From Panagrolaimus kolymaensis (taxonomy: Eukaryota; Nematoda; Chromadorea; Rhabditida; Panagrolaimidae), in assembly GCA_028622995.1 (NCBI GenBank), contig JAJQJQ010000040.1:930001-994000 (forward strand): a stretch of DNA of 64,000 nucleotides, read 5' to 3'. The notes under the pieces are model-generated. The model saw only the letters and a program-made list of their open reading frames with translations, was not told where the DNA came from and did not search any database. A program made the translations under genes and the position numbers. Shown one piece after another: positions 1 to 11,965 of the stretch (the first letter of the stretch is position 1; each line of letters begins with the position of its first letter).

Positions 1-245
1 GGAAAGCCGTAATATAAATGTTGCATTTTGGAGAGAGAAATAAAAATGAGTCAAAAAATTGCGATAATTCATTCACATCGCCCTAAACTTCTCCAACCAA
101 AATCCCACATTTTGCCAGAGATTTGTAAATTCTTTAAATTTGCATACCCTTCAATTTCTTACTTACTTTTTTAAACTATTTCTCACTTGTAATTTTTTGC
201 GCTCCTCTGAATCAGTTTGAAACCTTTTTAGACGTAAAACAAAGA

Positions 246-858
246 ATGGCAACTCAAAAACCTGTCACTTCAAATTATGGCAACATTGTTGGTCAACTCC
301 GCATTGCTGGACTTGTTACTCTTGGTCTTCAAGTATGGAATGTTTTTTATTGGCTGTTTTTACTATTATTTTTTTAGGCCATCACACTCTTTATGGAATC
401 TGATCGAATTGGGCTCGTTGGTTTCTTCATTCCTTTTCTTTTTATCGTCGGCAATTTATTCCTTTCTGGTAAACGCTGGTACAATGAAATCGATGGTCGA
501 TATGATGGTGAGTGAAAATAAATATATTTAACTCAATGATTTTTTGTTTGTTTTAGCTCAACAACTTGTCAACGTCGCTGACCCATCTTTGAAAGCTCAA
601 TATGCACTTGGTAAGTTTTAATATTTGAGATTTTTGAGGTCAAAATTGTATGATATACCATGTTATTGTTAATTTTATTGTATTTTAGCTTTGTTCGGTG
701 GTCTTGTATTAGCAATTATCACTCATTTCATCACTCCAACAATTCCATCTGGTGTTTCATCCTTCGTTTATCATATTGTTGATTATGCCTGTATTGCTTC
801 AGCTCTCTCATGCGTCGGCTTAGAAATGTTTGAAGGTCTTCGTAGTAAACTTCAATAA
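246..858 (+). CDS. small four-helix membrane protein, unrecognised
   Basis: Four exons (246-332, 378-507, 557-610, 689-858) join in frame to a 146-residue protein. All introns are gt-ag and 45-78 bases long. Four hydrophobic stretches lie at about residues 16-35, 39-60, 85-105 and 112-135, separated by short charged loops (one containing KRWYNEIDGRYD), so a four-pass membrane protein is likely. There is no cleavable signal and no recognisable family motif. The ATG follows a T-rich leader, and a possible polyadenylation hexamer (aataaa) lies about 70 bases past the stop. It converges on the next gene (minus strand, ending at 1000). I see that it is a real gene from the clean splicing and frame; its function is unknown. 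Confidence 0.75.
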
Positions 859-999
859 ACCGATGGTGAACCAATTAATTTCACAAACAAAGCTATTTGT
901 ATTGATATATTCGCATTTATAAATTAGAAAATAAATCATTTTTATTTCATTTTTACCTCGTTTTTACATCAAATGTGTTAGAATCATTTTTTTTCCTGA

Positions 1000-2271
1000 T
1001 TAAAGTGTTGCCGCTGAATTACCTTCGGATGTAATGTCCCGTATGAGTTTCCCATGTTGTGATTCAAGGGTTGCCGAATGGGGTCGTGCCGGTCTTGGAT
1101 CATCGATGAGGTTGTGGTCATTTTGTCGTTGCCTTTTTTGACGAAATCGAAATATTCCTCGAATGGTTGCATATAAGCCTACCAGAATTACAAATAAATA
1201 TTCGATCGCTACTGTTAAAAGCCATGTTCGATCTATCAAATATGCAGTGGAATGTTCAGTACAATTTGGAGCTAAGATTGGCTGAAAATAATGCGTGAAT
1301 CAATCAAAATGATGGATCCCAAAAAAAATTCTAATAAAGATAGGTAACGAGTAAAATAAGCTTCTTTTTTTAATAAAATAAGCAATTTTAGAAAATGAAG
1401 TGTTGCTTTAAATTTTCTCCGTTAAGAAGTCTCTTATAACCCCAAGAGATTTTTGGATAAGTAAAGCAAAGCACAAAACACATTTTTATCATATGTAATA
1501 AAATTCAAAGCATTTTATTTGGTCTAACTTACATGATGTCGCCTTTGTGTATTACACACCGTTTCAATTACATCATCAATTGTACCATTTGGAACTCGAC
1601 AATGGAGGATAGGCTCCATCGCCACACAAAAAGCTTCGTCTGTTCTTATCACTTCTTCAATGAGCTTTTCAAATACTTCTCGTAACAAACTTTCATAATT
1701 TAAATAAAAAAGAAAAACAAAAAATATTGCACCATGAAAAAGTAACATCCATAAAAAGCAATATGCCTGTAAAAATTTCATATTTTGGGATTAATAAAAT
1801 ATACATAACCAAAATATTTACCGTAAAAAATAGCATGCTTTTGCGATTGAGACCAAAAGCAAGTGCAAGAATGCAAAGAATTAATTGCAAAAATGTAATA
1901 GGAACACTAAATTCAAGGAATCGGCAGTACTATAATAAATTATTAAAGTTTTAATTAATTTGATGTTAAACTTACATAAACAATTGGCATTGAAACATCC
2001 CTTATCTCTGGACTTCCATAAGGTAAATAATTATTAAAGATGCATAAGGGTTCAGCTTTACTAAGCTGAAAACTTATGAAGTTAAAAGCTTTTTTAAAAA
2101 TCTTCTTACTTGTTGAATAAAAAGTACGGTATTTACAGCTGACATAAGTCCAATTAAACATAAAAATCCTATTGAAGCTTTTGAATAAAGAAATGAAATA
2201 AGAAATACATCCCGATTTCGAACATTCACATATTTGGGACCATTACCAACGCTTGAAACACTTGCCTCCAT
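1000..2271 (-). CDS. four-pass membrane protein with tetraspan-like topology
   Basis: Five minus-strand exons (2110-2271, 1976-2065, 1822-1929, 1533-1766, 1000-1281) splice without frame loss to about 291 residues. Transmembrane segments are visible near residues 31-52, around 93-113, about 121-142 and about 222-244. The long loop between segments 3 and 4 holds several cysteines (AFCVAMEPILHCR, VETVC, APNCT) and would be extracellular in a tetraspanin-like topology. The canonical tetraspanin CCG motif is not seen, so I do not call it a tetraspanin. The C-terminal tail is basic then polar (RFRQKRQRQNDH). Function unknown. Confidence 0.75.
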
Positions 2272-3423
2272 TTTTTTATTTCTTTATTTTTTGACGTGCT
2301 TTTGTTTTTTAATTATACGAATAATTCAGCCAAAAAGTGAGCTGCGACAAATATCAAAGAAACATTTGAGACAAGCTGAAGAAGAAAAAAATATGTGAAT
2401 TTTCCAACAATAAAAAATAACAATGGCAAATGAACGGCAAAGAAGAAAATAAAAAATTGGAACAATGCCGCCGCAAAAAGGATAATTGGCATGAAAAAAG
2501 CGGGTGGAAGCTTTAAAAAGGGATACATACGTATTTTTTTGTCTATGAAAAGGCTGGCCATGGCTAAAGAAAGCCATGAAAAAAAAAATATTTGAAATAG
2601 AAATAAATAAACAAACAAATAAAAAAGATGAAAAGACGAAGAAAAAAACTAGTGTCACGCTTTTCTTATATGTATTTATTTGACAGAGAAGAAGATTTGC
2701 TGCTGCTGTTTCAACTCAAAACCCTAAAGAAAATTTTTTTAAAGGTTTTTTTACTCATTTTTGTCAAAAGAAAGATAGACGACGAGGACGACTGTTGACG
2801 ACGTAATAAATTATTCATTTTCCCATGAGAAAATGAGATACCGAAAAAGAATTTTTTTTTTTCAACGGCAGTATTAGATAAAACCCTGAAGCAATAACAA
2901 CTTACAGACTTTTTTATATTCCAATGCATTTTGAAGGAAGCTTTAAAGTTTTTAATGTTGCAAAAAATGAGTTCTTTTTTAAATCTTTTGCAAACGTTGT
3001 GTTAAACTCAATTTAAAATTGTTTTTAATAACCAATTTTCGTTAGGCTTTTAGCTAAAAAAAAGTTAGCTTAAAATATAAAAACAAGAAATTGAATAAAG
3101 AGAAGAGTGCAGAAAAAGATTTCAGAAAAGTGCAAACATGCGAAGGAAAAAAAATAGCGGCTGTCTCATATTCTTCATTTGATATTTAAAACACGGCTTT
3201 TTTACTGCATTTTAAAATATAAAATAAAAATAAATTTCTGATCTTTTAAAAAAAATTTGTTGCACCATTTTTGGGAAAATAGCAATCGATTGAAATGAAA
3301 ATGAAAAAAAGTCGAAACGAAAAAAAGTTTATCGCCACAAAAAAAAAAAAAATAATCAAGTTTTATAAAAAGCATTCCAAAAACAGAATAAACAAAACAA
3401 AAAAGTGATATAAATAATATTCT
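2272..3423. other. intergenic, upstream of the four-pass gene
   Basis: AT-rich spacer between the start of the four-pass membrane gene and the 3' end of SMNDC1, both on the minus strand. It holds long A and T runs and two hydrophobic open frames near 2313-2658 that look like T-run artefacts. No exon, RNA gene or repeat can be supported. Confidence 0.5.
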
Positions 3424-4283
3424 TTAAAACAATGAATCCATATTTCCACGATTGGTAAAGCCAAAGCCTGTATTTTTTCTAGAGCTTGGTAAAACTGAAT
3501 TAGAACCTGATGTTCCAGTACGCGGACCATCAGCGGAGGAGCCAGAAGCTTGAATCTTTTTGATACCCTGAAAATTAATGTTTAAACATGGACATGAGAG
3601 AAAGCAAAAGACTAACCTTGAAGCCTTTATTTAATGCCTTTTGATTGAAATTTTTCCAACTCTTTTTTTCTGCTTCTTGTACCTGTTCAATTTCCTTCTT
3701 TCGTTGTTCTTTCTTCTGCGCTCGAGCTTTCCGTCTTTCTTTTTCAAGTTTCCAATCTTTTTTAGCGATACCACCATGTTTATTTGATTGGAAAACATAA
3801 TTCTTTTGTTCTACAACAGGAGCAACTCCAAGTTCGCTTAATTTAACAATTTCTTTTGAACCATTATCTAAAATAAAATTATGATTTAGTAAAGAATGTT
3901 ATGAAATAAAAAGAAACAAACTTGTAAAAGTTATAGCAACTTTATCTTCAGTAATTCCGTCGATAATTGCAACCAACTTTTGTCCATTTTTGGAGCGAAC
4001 CATGCAATGCTCACCAACCTTCCATTTATGATTTGATAAGGCTTCAGTTCGAGAGGAGCGAGAAGTAGATGATTCTTCATTTGCAGTAAATTGAAAAAGT
4101 TCTTGAGTGACTTGTATGATTTCTTGTAAATCTGATTTTAATTTTAGTAAATCTTCATTTGTAGGATCAGCAGCCAATGCAACTTCGACCTGAAAAAAAT
4201 CATATATTTATATTGTAAAGCCAGAAAAGAAACCAACATACCTGCTCAAGTTTTATTTTGTGGCTAGCAAGTTCTTCACTCAT
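3424..4283 (-). CDS. SMNDC1: Tudor-domain splicing factor SPF30 / SMNDC1
   Basis: Spliced from exons beginning at 4283 (14 codons, MSEELASHKIKLEQ), 4189 and about 3868, with a last exon ending at 3424. The protein aligns end to end with SMNDC1: an N-terminal coiled coil (NEDLLKLKSDLQEIIQ), a Tudor domain starting WKVGEHCMVRSKNGQ, then the basic helix typical of the family (KKDWKLEKERRKARAQ) and WKNFNQKALNKGFKG. SPF30 is needed for tri-snRNP addition during spliceosome assembly in the nucleus. The family's aromatic cage for dimethylarginine looks largely lost here (see findings). It diverges from PCID2, whose ATG is about 300 bases away, so a shared promoter is plausible. Confidence 0.9.
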
Positions 4284-4580
4284 TCTTGAATTTTAAATGA
4301 ATAAATTATAAAATGAAAATAATACAGCGAAGATACAGATTGAATTGAAGAAGAGTCAAACCAACAATCGAAAATATGGAGAAAAAAAATTTCTAATAAA
4401 AAAAAATCGCTCATAGTTAATTTTGGCAATGTGTGTTGAAAATAAATTATGTGAATGGTTTTTTGAAATTGAAACATGAAAACTTTTTCAAACAAAGATT
4501 CTTCATTATTATTTTTTATGTAAGAAGTTCATAATCTCTTATTTATTTGCTGACATTTTGATTATTACTTCCTGATTATT

Positions 4581-6187
4581 ATGTCTACAAATACAAATGT
4601 CTTTGGTAAAACTTTGAGCTCAAATATGTCTGATGGAGCACCTCGATTTGGTAAAATGTTATCGGCACAAAGTGGCTCAATTTTTGGAAGTCCTACACAT
4701 CAAAATCAAAGTCCGTCAAGAATTAACAGCGATGTTCCTGAAGAAGAAATTACTGAATCCGATGGTGAATGCAGCGAATCAGAACTTGATCCAATGGATT
4801 TAGTTACCGATGAGCCATTAAATATTGATTCCGTGGATTCATTTGTTACAATAATAATGGAATATTTGCAATATCATGATTGGACTGCCACAACTCTTGT
4901 TGCACCTCTTTTTTCACTTGATGATGATCATGTCTTATGTGATTTCTTACAGGTTACTATCCTTTTCTCAAAAATGTTTTTCTCATTCAATGTTTTAGGT
5001 GGAACATCCAGATGTTTATACTGACATTAATTCTCCTGATGGTATTTATGCTGAATTCATTTCTGCTCATATTTCTGTTTGCTATTATGTTTCAAAAGAA
5101 GAATGGTACAAAGCTTATGCAATGCAAACTTCGATGGTTTCCATTTTTCTCAAAGAAATTATTCAAAAATCAAAAGATAGCAATTGGTTCTTGCCATTGC
5201 TTTATCCTCTCTGCTTTGATTTACGAAGATTGGCAAATAAAGCTCAAGCGGCTGAAATCAATATGGATGAAGATGCTGCTGAGGATTACAAAGAAGAGGT
5301 AGCTAATCAACTTATGAGTCTCTACCGATCATGCGTATCTGATAATCGACTTTCATTAAAACAATCGAAAAAGATGGCTATCTTTCCTCTCACTTTACTT
5401 TTAATGCAAACTTATTTTGAGGTATGATTATTTATTTTTACTTCATTTTTTTACCAACTGATTTTTTAGACAAACAAAATGGCATTGCTAAAGCCTCTCA
5501 TTCGAGCTGTTGATAATCTCAGTATAACATTTAGAGCAAGAATTACTCTATCTGAACTTGTAACCTATAATTTTTATCTTGGTAAAAAGGCTATGTTTGA
5601 TTCTGATCTTGAAACAGGTTTATTTTTTTTTATCACTTTGTTCATTTACCATAACCTTTCTTTTTTTAGCTGATAAAGCACTTGAATATGCATTTAAATA
5701 CTGTCCAGAAAAGTACATTGAAAATAAAAGAAAAATCTTAATCTATTGGCTTCCTGTAAAAATGTTTCTCGGAGAAATTCCTCTTGATACTGTGCTTGAA
5801 GATTACAATCTCAATGAATTCAAAATAATTGCTCAAGGTGTTCGTGATGGAAATATTCGATATTTGCGCCAAGGAATAGTTTCAAATCGTCGCTTTCTTA
5901 TGCAATCTGGTGTTTATCTTATGTTTGAAAAGCTTACTCAATTGACCTATCTTGCTCTTTTCAAACGATTATCATCAATAGTAGGAAAGGCTCAAATAAG
6001 ACTGGAAATGTTTATGCATCTTCTAAAGTTTCTTGGTGAAGATATCCGACATATCGACGAAGTTGTATGCATTGTTAGCAATTTAATTGCAAAGAAAAAA
6101 ATTAAAGGTTACATTTCAAAGACCTATAACACGGTAGTTCTAAGCAAGACATTCCTGAATGAATGTGAAGTACTTCATCATTTTTAG
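4581..6187 (+). CDS. PCID2: PCI-domain protein, TREX-2 subunit PCID2 (Thp1)
   Basis: Four exons (4581-4952, 4999-5421, 5470-5617, 5670-6187) give 486 residues. After a polar N-terminal extension of about 90 residues come the conserved helical repeats (CYYVSKEEWYKAYAMQT, SLYRSCVSDNRLS, KKMAIFPLTLLLMQTYFE) and a C-terminal PCI winged helix (YLPVKMFLGEIP-type block read here as YWLPVKMFLGEIP, then VVCIVSNLIAKKKIKGYIS). PCID2/Thp1 works in the TREX-2 complex that couples transcription to mRNA export at the nuclear pore. The acidic, serine-rich N-terminus is longer than I would expect and may be lineage specific. It converges with SMARCAL1, leaving a 278-base spacer. Confidence 0.93.
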
Positions 6188-6465
6188 AATTATTCATACA
6201 CTTGTTTTCTTTTTGTTAATATGAAAAATTTATTTGTACTTTAAATAAAAATGTTTTGAAATGTTTTTGTGTATTTAACCTTCGGAATCCTCGCACCAAA
6301 TATCTCATACTTTCTTTACTAAAAATTAAAAGCTTTCTTTTCTTCTTTCCTCTTATTTCAAACTCTTTTTGTTTGTTTGTTTCGAGCAGCTATATTTATC
6401 ATAACAACTTTATTTTGTGCAAACAATTATTTAATACAAACAAAAAAAAATACAAATAACATCCA

Positions 6466-9132
6466 TCATTTGGACCTTTTTACAGGAATATCATTATCAA
6501 TGCCATCGCTTTCCCTTTTCTTTGTTGTCGAGGATTCAGGAGGTTCACAGAAAATATCATCATCACCCCATTCATTTTGAGCATCATCATCTGCACCTTC
6601 GTCGTCTTCATCAAGAGTAATGACTTCTCCATCTTTAAATGAATTTCTTCTTATTTTATTTTCATTGTTTTCTTTACCTTCGTTCTCAGCAAGACTTTGA
6701 AAAAATTGTGTAATTTTTAAATTACCAGGTTCTTCATGGGATTCCTTCGTATGATCCAAAGAACCAGTATTAAGCGACACAGAGCTAAGAATACACATTT
6801 TTTGTTTGATTAAACGGAGCATTTGATCATCAGAAGTTTTATGAGCGATGAGATAATAAACATCAACAGGACGTGTTTGACCAACTCGATGAGCACGATC
6901 TTCAGCTTGCATTAAAGTCTAAAAATGAAGAAAAAATAATGTCGAATTTTTCAATAATAAACTCTCACCGAAGGATTCCAATGTAGTTCAGCAAACAAAA
7001 CAATGCTGGCACTTGTTAATGTAATACCAACACCGGCTGCGGTCATACTAAGGACAGCAACCTTACATTTTTCATCGGTTTGAAATCTTTCCACAAGCTC
7101 TGTTCTTTTTTGAGTGGCTCCATCAATTCGAATAAAATCAATTCCCTGTAAAAATATATTAATGAAAGTTTTAAAAAAAAATGTGGTTATTACTGAAGAA
7201 ATAAGCAGAGCTGAAACGGCATCAAGAACAACTAGGTGATGAGCAAAAATCAACATTTTCCGATTAATTCCATTATCGACGTATTCGTTTTTTACATAAC
7301 TTGTGACAGCAGAAGCTTTGACAAGCGCCGTCGTACGATAATATTCCATTAAAGTTTGATTTCTTTCTGATCCCTTTGCAGTTTCAACCATTTCTTTAGC
7401 TTCTTTAAGTTCTTTCATGTGAACATCGATATTCTTTTCAGATAAAAAAACCGTGTGACGAGTTTTTTTCGGTAGAGCGATATTTTCTTTAGTTCGTCTA
7501 AAAATAAAAGTATTAAATCAAATAAATGCTTCATAATTTAGTCTTACCTAATCAAAACAGTTTCTTGTAAGATTTTTGTTAATTCTTCTGTTCTTGTTGC
7601 TCCCCGCGCAATGAATCCTCGGGCAGTATCTTGACCATCGCAATAAGTGGTGGCAAATTCCATAAATTCAGGAAATATTTTAGGATTAACCATTTTAATT
7701 TGCGTAAATAATTCTGCTGGACGAGAGATGGCTGGTGTACCACTAAGCAAGATGACACGACTCGCAGCATGTGCAAGTCTGATAGCAGCTTTAGTTCTTT
7801 TAGCAGTTTGTTCTTTGAGCATATGACTTTCATCCTAAAAATTACAAGTTTTAAGGTTAATTAAATTTAAAAAAAACTAAACCCACAAAAATGATAACAT
7901 AAAAATTAGCTTTCAATAAATGGTCTAACTTTCTAACCATCATATCATGACTAATAATAATAACGTCATTTATGGCTCTAGTAGTTGGAATAATATCCGA
8001 AGTCTTTTCTATAATTGTCACTGAACACAGACCAGGTAAGAATGTTTTAAATTGCTAAAAAAACAAAATAGTTAATCCAAATAAAATGATAATGAAATAC
8101 TTCATTCCATGAACCTTTGACAGAAGAAGGAGCGACGATCAACAAAGGCCACTCGGTGCGATAATAAAATGCGAGACCAAGACCTTGAACGGATTTTCCC
8201 AATCCCATTTCATCTCCAATAATTATTCTTCCTTTATTTTCAACTCCTCGTCTAAAAGATGCTAGTTAAAAAAGAAATTATATAAGTTGAAACTCACAAA
8301 ATGCCGGCTTGTTGATAATCATAAAGTCTGTTCCACATTGTAACCTTTAAATTTGAAAGCAAATCATTATCAGGTTTTTCAACAGGTGGTTTATTGCAAA
8401 AGAACTATAAAAATTTGTTATAAAAGTAATCCAAAAAATGAATAAGCTACATACCTCGACAACCGATCTAGGACATTCTTCAATGTTGAATTCAACTTCT
8501 TTTTTGATCAATATAAGCTTGCTTTTAACATCTTGATACGTATTCCATGGAAAAGTCCAACATTTTTGTCGCGAATCATATGCACGATTAGCATACCCTT
8601 GTACAAAATTTTTCACAGGATCCAAGAATGGTTTCATATCCAACTAAAAATCATAAAATAAAAGTGCACAAATAAATCAAAATTAACTTACTTTAAATTT
8701 TTCAGAATTATAAACACTTATTGAAACAATGTTACCAAACTTCTGAGGTTTTTGAATTGGAACATGATTTTGGTTAAATGAAGAAAATCTTTGAGGCTGT
8801 TTTCCAAAATTATTCTTTTGATAATATCCAGGTCGTGGATGACGATAAAAGGATTGACGAGGATGAGAAAATGATGTTCCAGGACGACTTGATGAATTGA
8901 AAGCAGGACGATTGCCACCCATTGAAGCATTATGTTGGAGGAATGGAGCAACAGAAGGTCGAAGAGGAGCAACTGGAGCTCTTGCAGCTACATGAGCAAT
9001 TGGAGGAGCAACTGAACGTGGTGCAAGATTGGTTGGACGAGGATTTGGTGCATTTATACGTTGTTGTTGAAGTCGAATTGCGTTTGCTTTATTTGCAGCA
9101 ATTCTTTGTCGATCTGCTTCAGTTAATGCCAT
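6466..9132 (-). CDS. SMARCAL1: annealing helicase SMARCAL1 (HARP domain + SNF2 ATPase)
   Basis: Multi-exon minus-strand gene starting at ATG 9132. Order: an N-terminal helix (TEADRQRIAANKANAIRLQQ) like the RPA-binding motif of SMARCAL1; a Pro/Arg-rich linker; a HARP domain (first exon pair, 8455-8643, with KCWTFPWNTYQDV); then the SNF2 motor with Walker A GDEMGLGKSVQ, motif II DESH, motif III LLSGTPAISRP, and motif VI QAEDRAHRVGQTRPVDVYYL. The C-terminal tail has a PIP-like KITQFF and ends in a basic IPVKRSK, a possible nuclear signal. The enzyme reanneals RPA-coated single strands and regresses stalled replication forks. All expected ATPase motifs are intact. One HARP repeat is visible, versus two in vertebrates. 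Confidence 0.95.
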
Positions 9133-10005
9133 GAGTTTATAAAATAAATATACCCGTAGACTTCAAAAAACTAAAAGAATTTGAAGGATGAAATAATTTG
9201 GTTTGGAATTTCGAAGAAAAAAATGGGAAGAGTGAATAAAAAGAACTCAACGCCAAATTCATTCAAAGACTTTCGATGTTTATCAAAAATATTTGAAAAC
9301 TTTTGGAGTCTGTAAAAATGTTTGTTTATCGTCCGACTGATTTTTCATTTTTATTGTTTAATTTTTTTTGATAAACAACTTTATTCAAGATAAATAGGCA
9401 AGTAACATGGGTTACACTATCATAAATTTTTCTAGCTTTTTTATAATTGCTTTATTCATCTTTCTTAGAATTCAAAAAATAGGGTAACCATAAACACTAT
9501 TTTACAAGAGGTAATTTACCCAAATTACAAAATTATATTTTTTATTTTAGAATTTTTCGCTACATTCTTCCATTATGCTCTTTGCATATTATTTTTTTGA
9601 AGGTTGCGGAATTCTGCTCGAGTGAATGCTTCCTCGTGTTGTCTTCAAAGCGGCTTTTGATTCTTTTTTGAATGCCTTTTTTATTTAATACATTTTCTTT
9701 CCATTCTTATTTTACTAATAATTTTAGTCTGCTGTGTTCTTATTTTTTTTTTTTGATTTTATGACTCTTTGTAGCAGTTTAATTCGTTATAAATCATACA
9801 AGCCTCCTTGCATAAATCGCTTAAGATAATTGTGTGTCATGAAGCAGCTACTTTATCAAAGCTTTCTTCAACCTCTTTATCATCATCATATTTTGATTTA
9901 TCATAATCCGTTCTTTCCGGTATATTTTTGTGACGTTTTATAAATTAAAAGCAATTTTGTTGCTGTATTTATTACTTTTTATTTTGGTGGCAAGGATTTA
10001 AAAAG
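9133..10005. promoter_or_regulatory. divergent intergenic region, SMARCAL1 / RSPH3
   Basis: About 870 AT-rich bases between two divergently transcribed genes, so it must carry both promoters. I see T-rich tracts but no box I would name. Confidence 0.4.
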
Positions 10006-11965
10006 ATGACTCTTTCCACATCTCCTCCATCCAAGCCACCACATTTTTTAAATATAATGGCAGATCCTCGGGTATTTCGTGGCTCAGTTGTGGCCCGACA
10101 AAGAGAAGAAATAAGTCGATGTCGAAGAGAGCTTGAAGCTCGAAAAGCGGAAGAAAGATATCGAATGGAAGTGGTGAGGAATCGACTTTCCATGGCTTTG
10201 GGTAATGAACCGGTCAATCCCATTAATTATCGAAGAGCAGAAAATATTCAAGCTTCAACTTCTGCAAGATTAGCAAAACTTGCTGGTAAGACCGGAAGAG
10301 CCGCTATTACTGAATGGGTTGAAACTCAAAATGAAAAAGGAATTGATCGACATTCTCCGAGGAAAGTAACACCTCGACGTCTGAGTCCAATTGGAAGCAA
10401 CAGAAAGAAAATGGTGCCTTTGGAATCGCCCAAAATTAATGGATTTCATCATCGATCTATTGATGTTTCAATTAATGCAAATCGAAATGAAAAATTAAAT
10501 TTAAAAAATGTTCGTTTTATTCCATTAAAAAATGAATCACCAAGAAATGGACCTCGTAAGTCTTTTTTTTTTTATAGAATGGCCCATGTTTTTGAATTTA
10601 TGTGCTTCATCGAAAACCAAAGTGGGATTCCATTTTTAGTAAACAGCTTTTTTTAATTTGGAGTTAATAAGCTTATTTTTGTTTTTAAGATAAAGTAGTG
10701 CCTTCAATTCCTGCTTTTGCCTCATCTTTGGATGAAAACAAATTACTACTACGTCAAAGAGGGTTATCTCGTCGGCCTCGTTTTATTTCATCTACTTTAA
10801 CGCCACCCCAAAGCCCTTACGGTCCAATTTATCATAACGACGCTTGCGTACAAACTGAAGAAGGGTTTGAAGAAGCTTTCAATCCAATTGTTATGGAAAT
10901 GGCTGCAACAGCTATAAATGATGCTTTAAGAAATTTAAAAGAAGAAGAGGATTTTCATTATATGGAAGAACAAAATGAAAAACTTTTAAATATTGTTGTA
11001 TCAGAAAAGCGACGAAATTCTGAATTAAATTTAAGTATTTTAAAACATATTCGAACTGAGGTATGTCTTATTCTTACAATAATTTACGAATAAGCTGCAT
11101 TAATGAATAAAACAAAAGTTTTTAAAAAAATCGATACATCAGAAAAGAATATCATAAATAAATTTAAACTTTCTACCAAAATCTTTTTTTTTTTCTAATT
11201 TAGAAAAGGCTTTTAATGGTTTTAATTGATTGACCTGCTTTAAAACATATAAATACATAATTAATTTTCAAATAAATCAAAAATTATTTAAGCATGAAAT
11301 AGCACGAGAGCGAGAAATAGCGTGGCATCAACTTAAGGCCATAGATTCACATCAAATGGCAACACAAATAATTTCAAATTTAATTGAAACATGCACCGAA
11401 AATCTCGCTAATCGTGGACTCATTGAAGATACTTCTAAAGTTCGATCCATTGCAGCTGATACTAGGCAACTTGAACGGCATCAAGCTCAACTCAAAGCTG
11501 CGACAATGGGTAAAAATTATTACAAATTTATCATTAACCTAACTTTTTCAATCATTGTTTAGAAATTCAAAAAGATTTCTTTCCATATGTTTATGCAAAA
11601 GCCGAGCAAATATTCGTACATAAATTAGCCGACTCTTATCTTCGCGATGGTTAGTTACTCTTTTCTTTCCATTTATTTCCGGCTTAATTTCTTATACATT
11701 TTTTATTAGAGTATGTATGTAGCACAAATACATTTTAGCTATTCATAAATTTTAATATTTAACTATTGCTTTTTTTTAGCTTTATTTTCAAAAAACACGC
11801 AACATCGCAGTGAAGCTAGAACCCGACTAAATGGTAAGCTTTTTTACATGCATATTGAAATTCACTTTTACTTCTTTCTTTTTTATAGAACAAATTCAAA
11901 AATATCAAAAAATCACTAAAGGCATTTCACTTAGTGGATATCATAATCAAAATTATCATGTTTAA
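10006..11965 (+). CDS. RSPH3: radial spoke head protein 3 homologue
   Basis: Six exons; the first runs 10006 to about 10556 and the last ends at stop 11963-11965. The N-terminus carries HFLNIMADPRVFRGSVVA, matching the family's NIM-D-RVxRG block. Then comes ACVQTE (family VQTE), a long charged helix (ALRNLKEEEDF, REREIAWHQLKAID), and the conserved C-terminal block SHQMATQIISNLIE followed by EIQKDFFPYVYAKAEQIF. RSPH3 scaffolds radial spokes of motile axonemes and in other animals anchors protein kinase A. The third intron (about 11060-11292) is large for this genome. Some nematodes are thought to have lost motile-axoneme genes, which makes this homologue notable. Confidence 0.8.

Noticed and set aside
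2313..2658. Two overlapping hydrophobic frames of about 100 residues on the minus strand
   Set aside because: They come from T/A runs, overlap each other in different frames, have no splice partners and sit in the 5' region of the four-pass gene.
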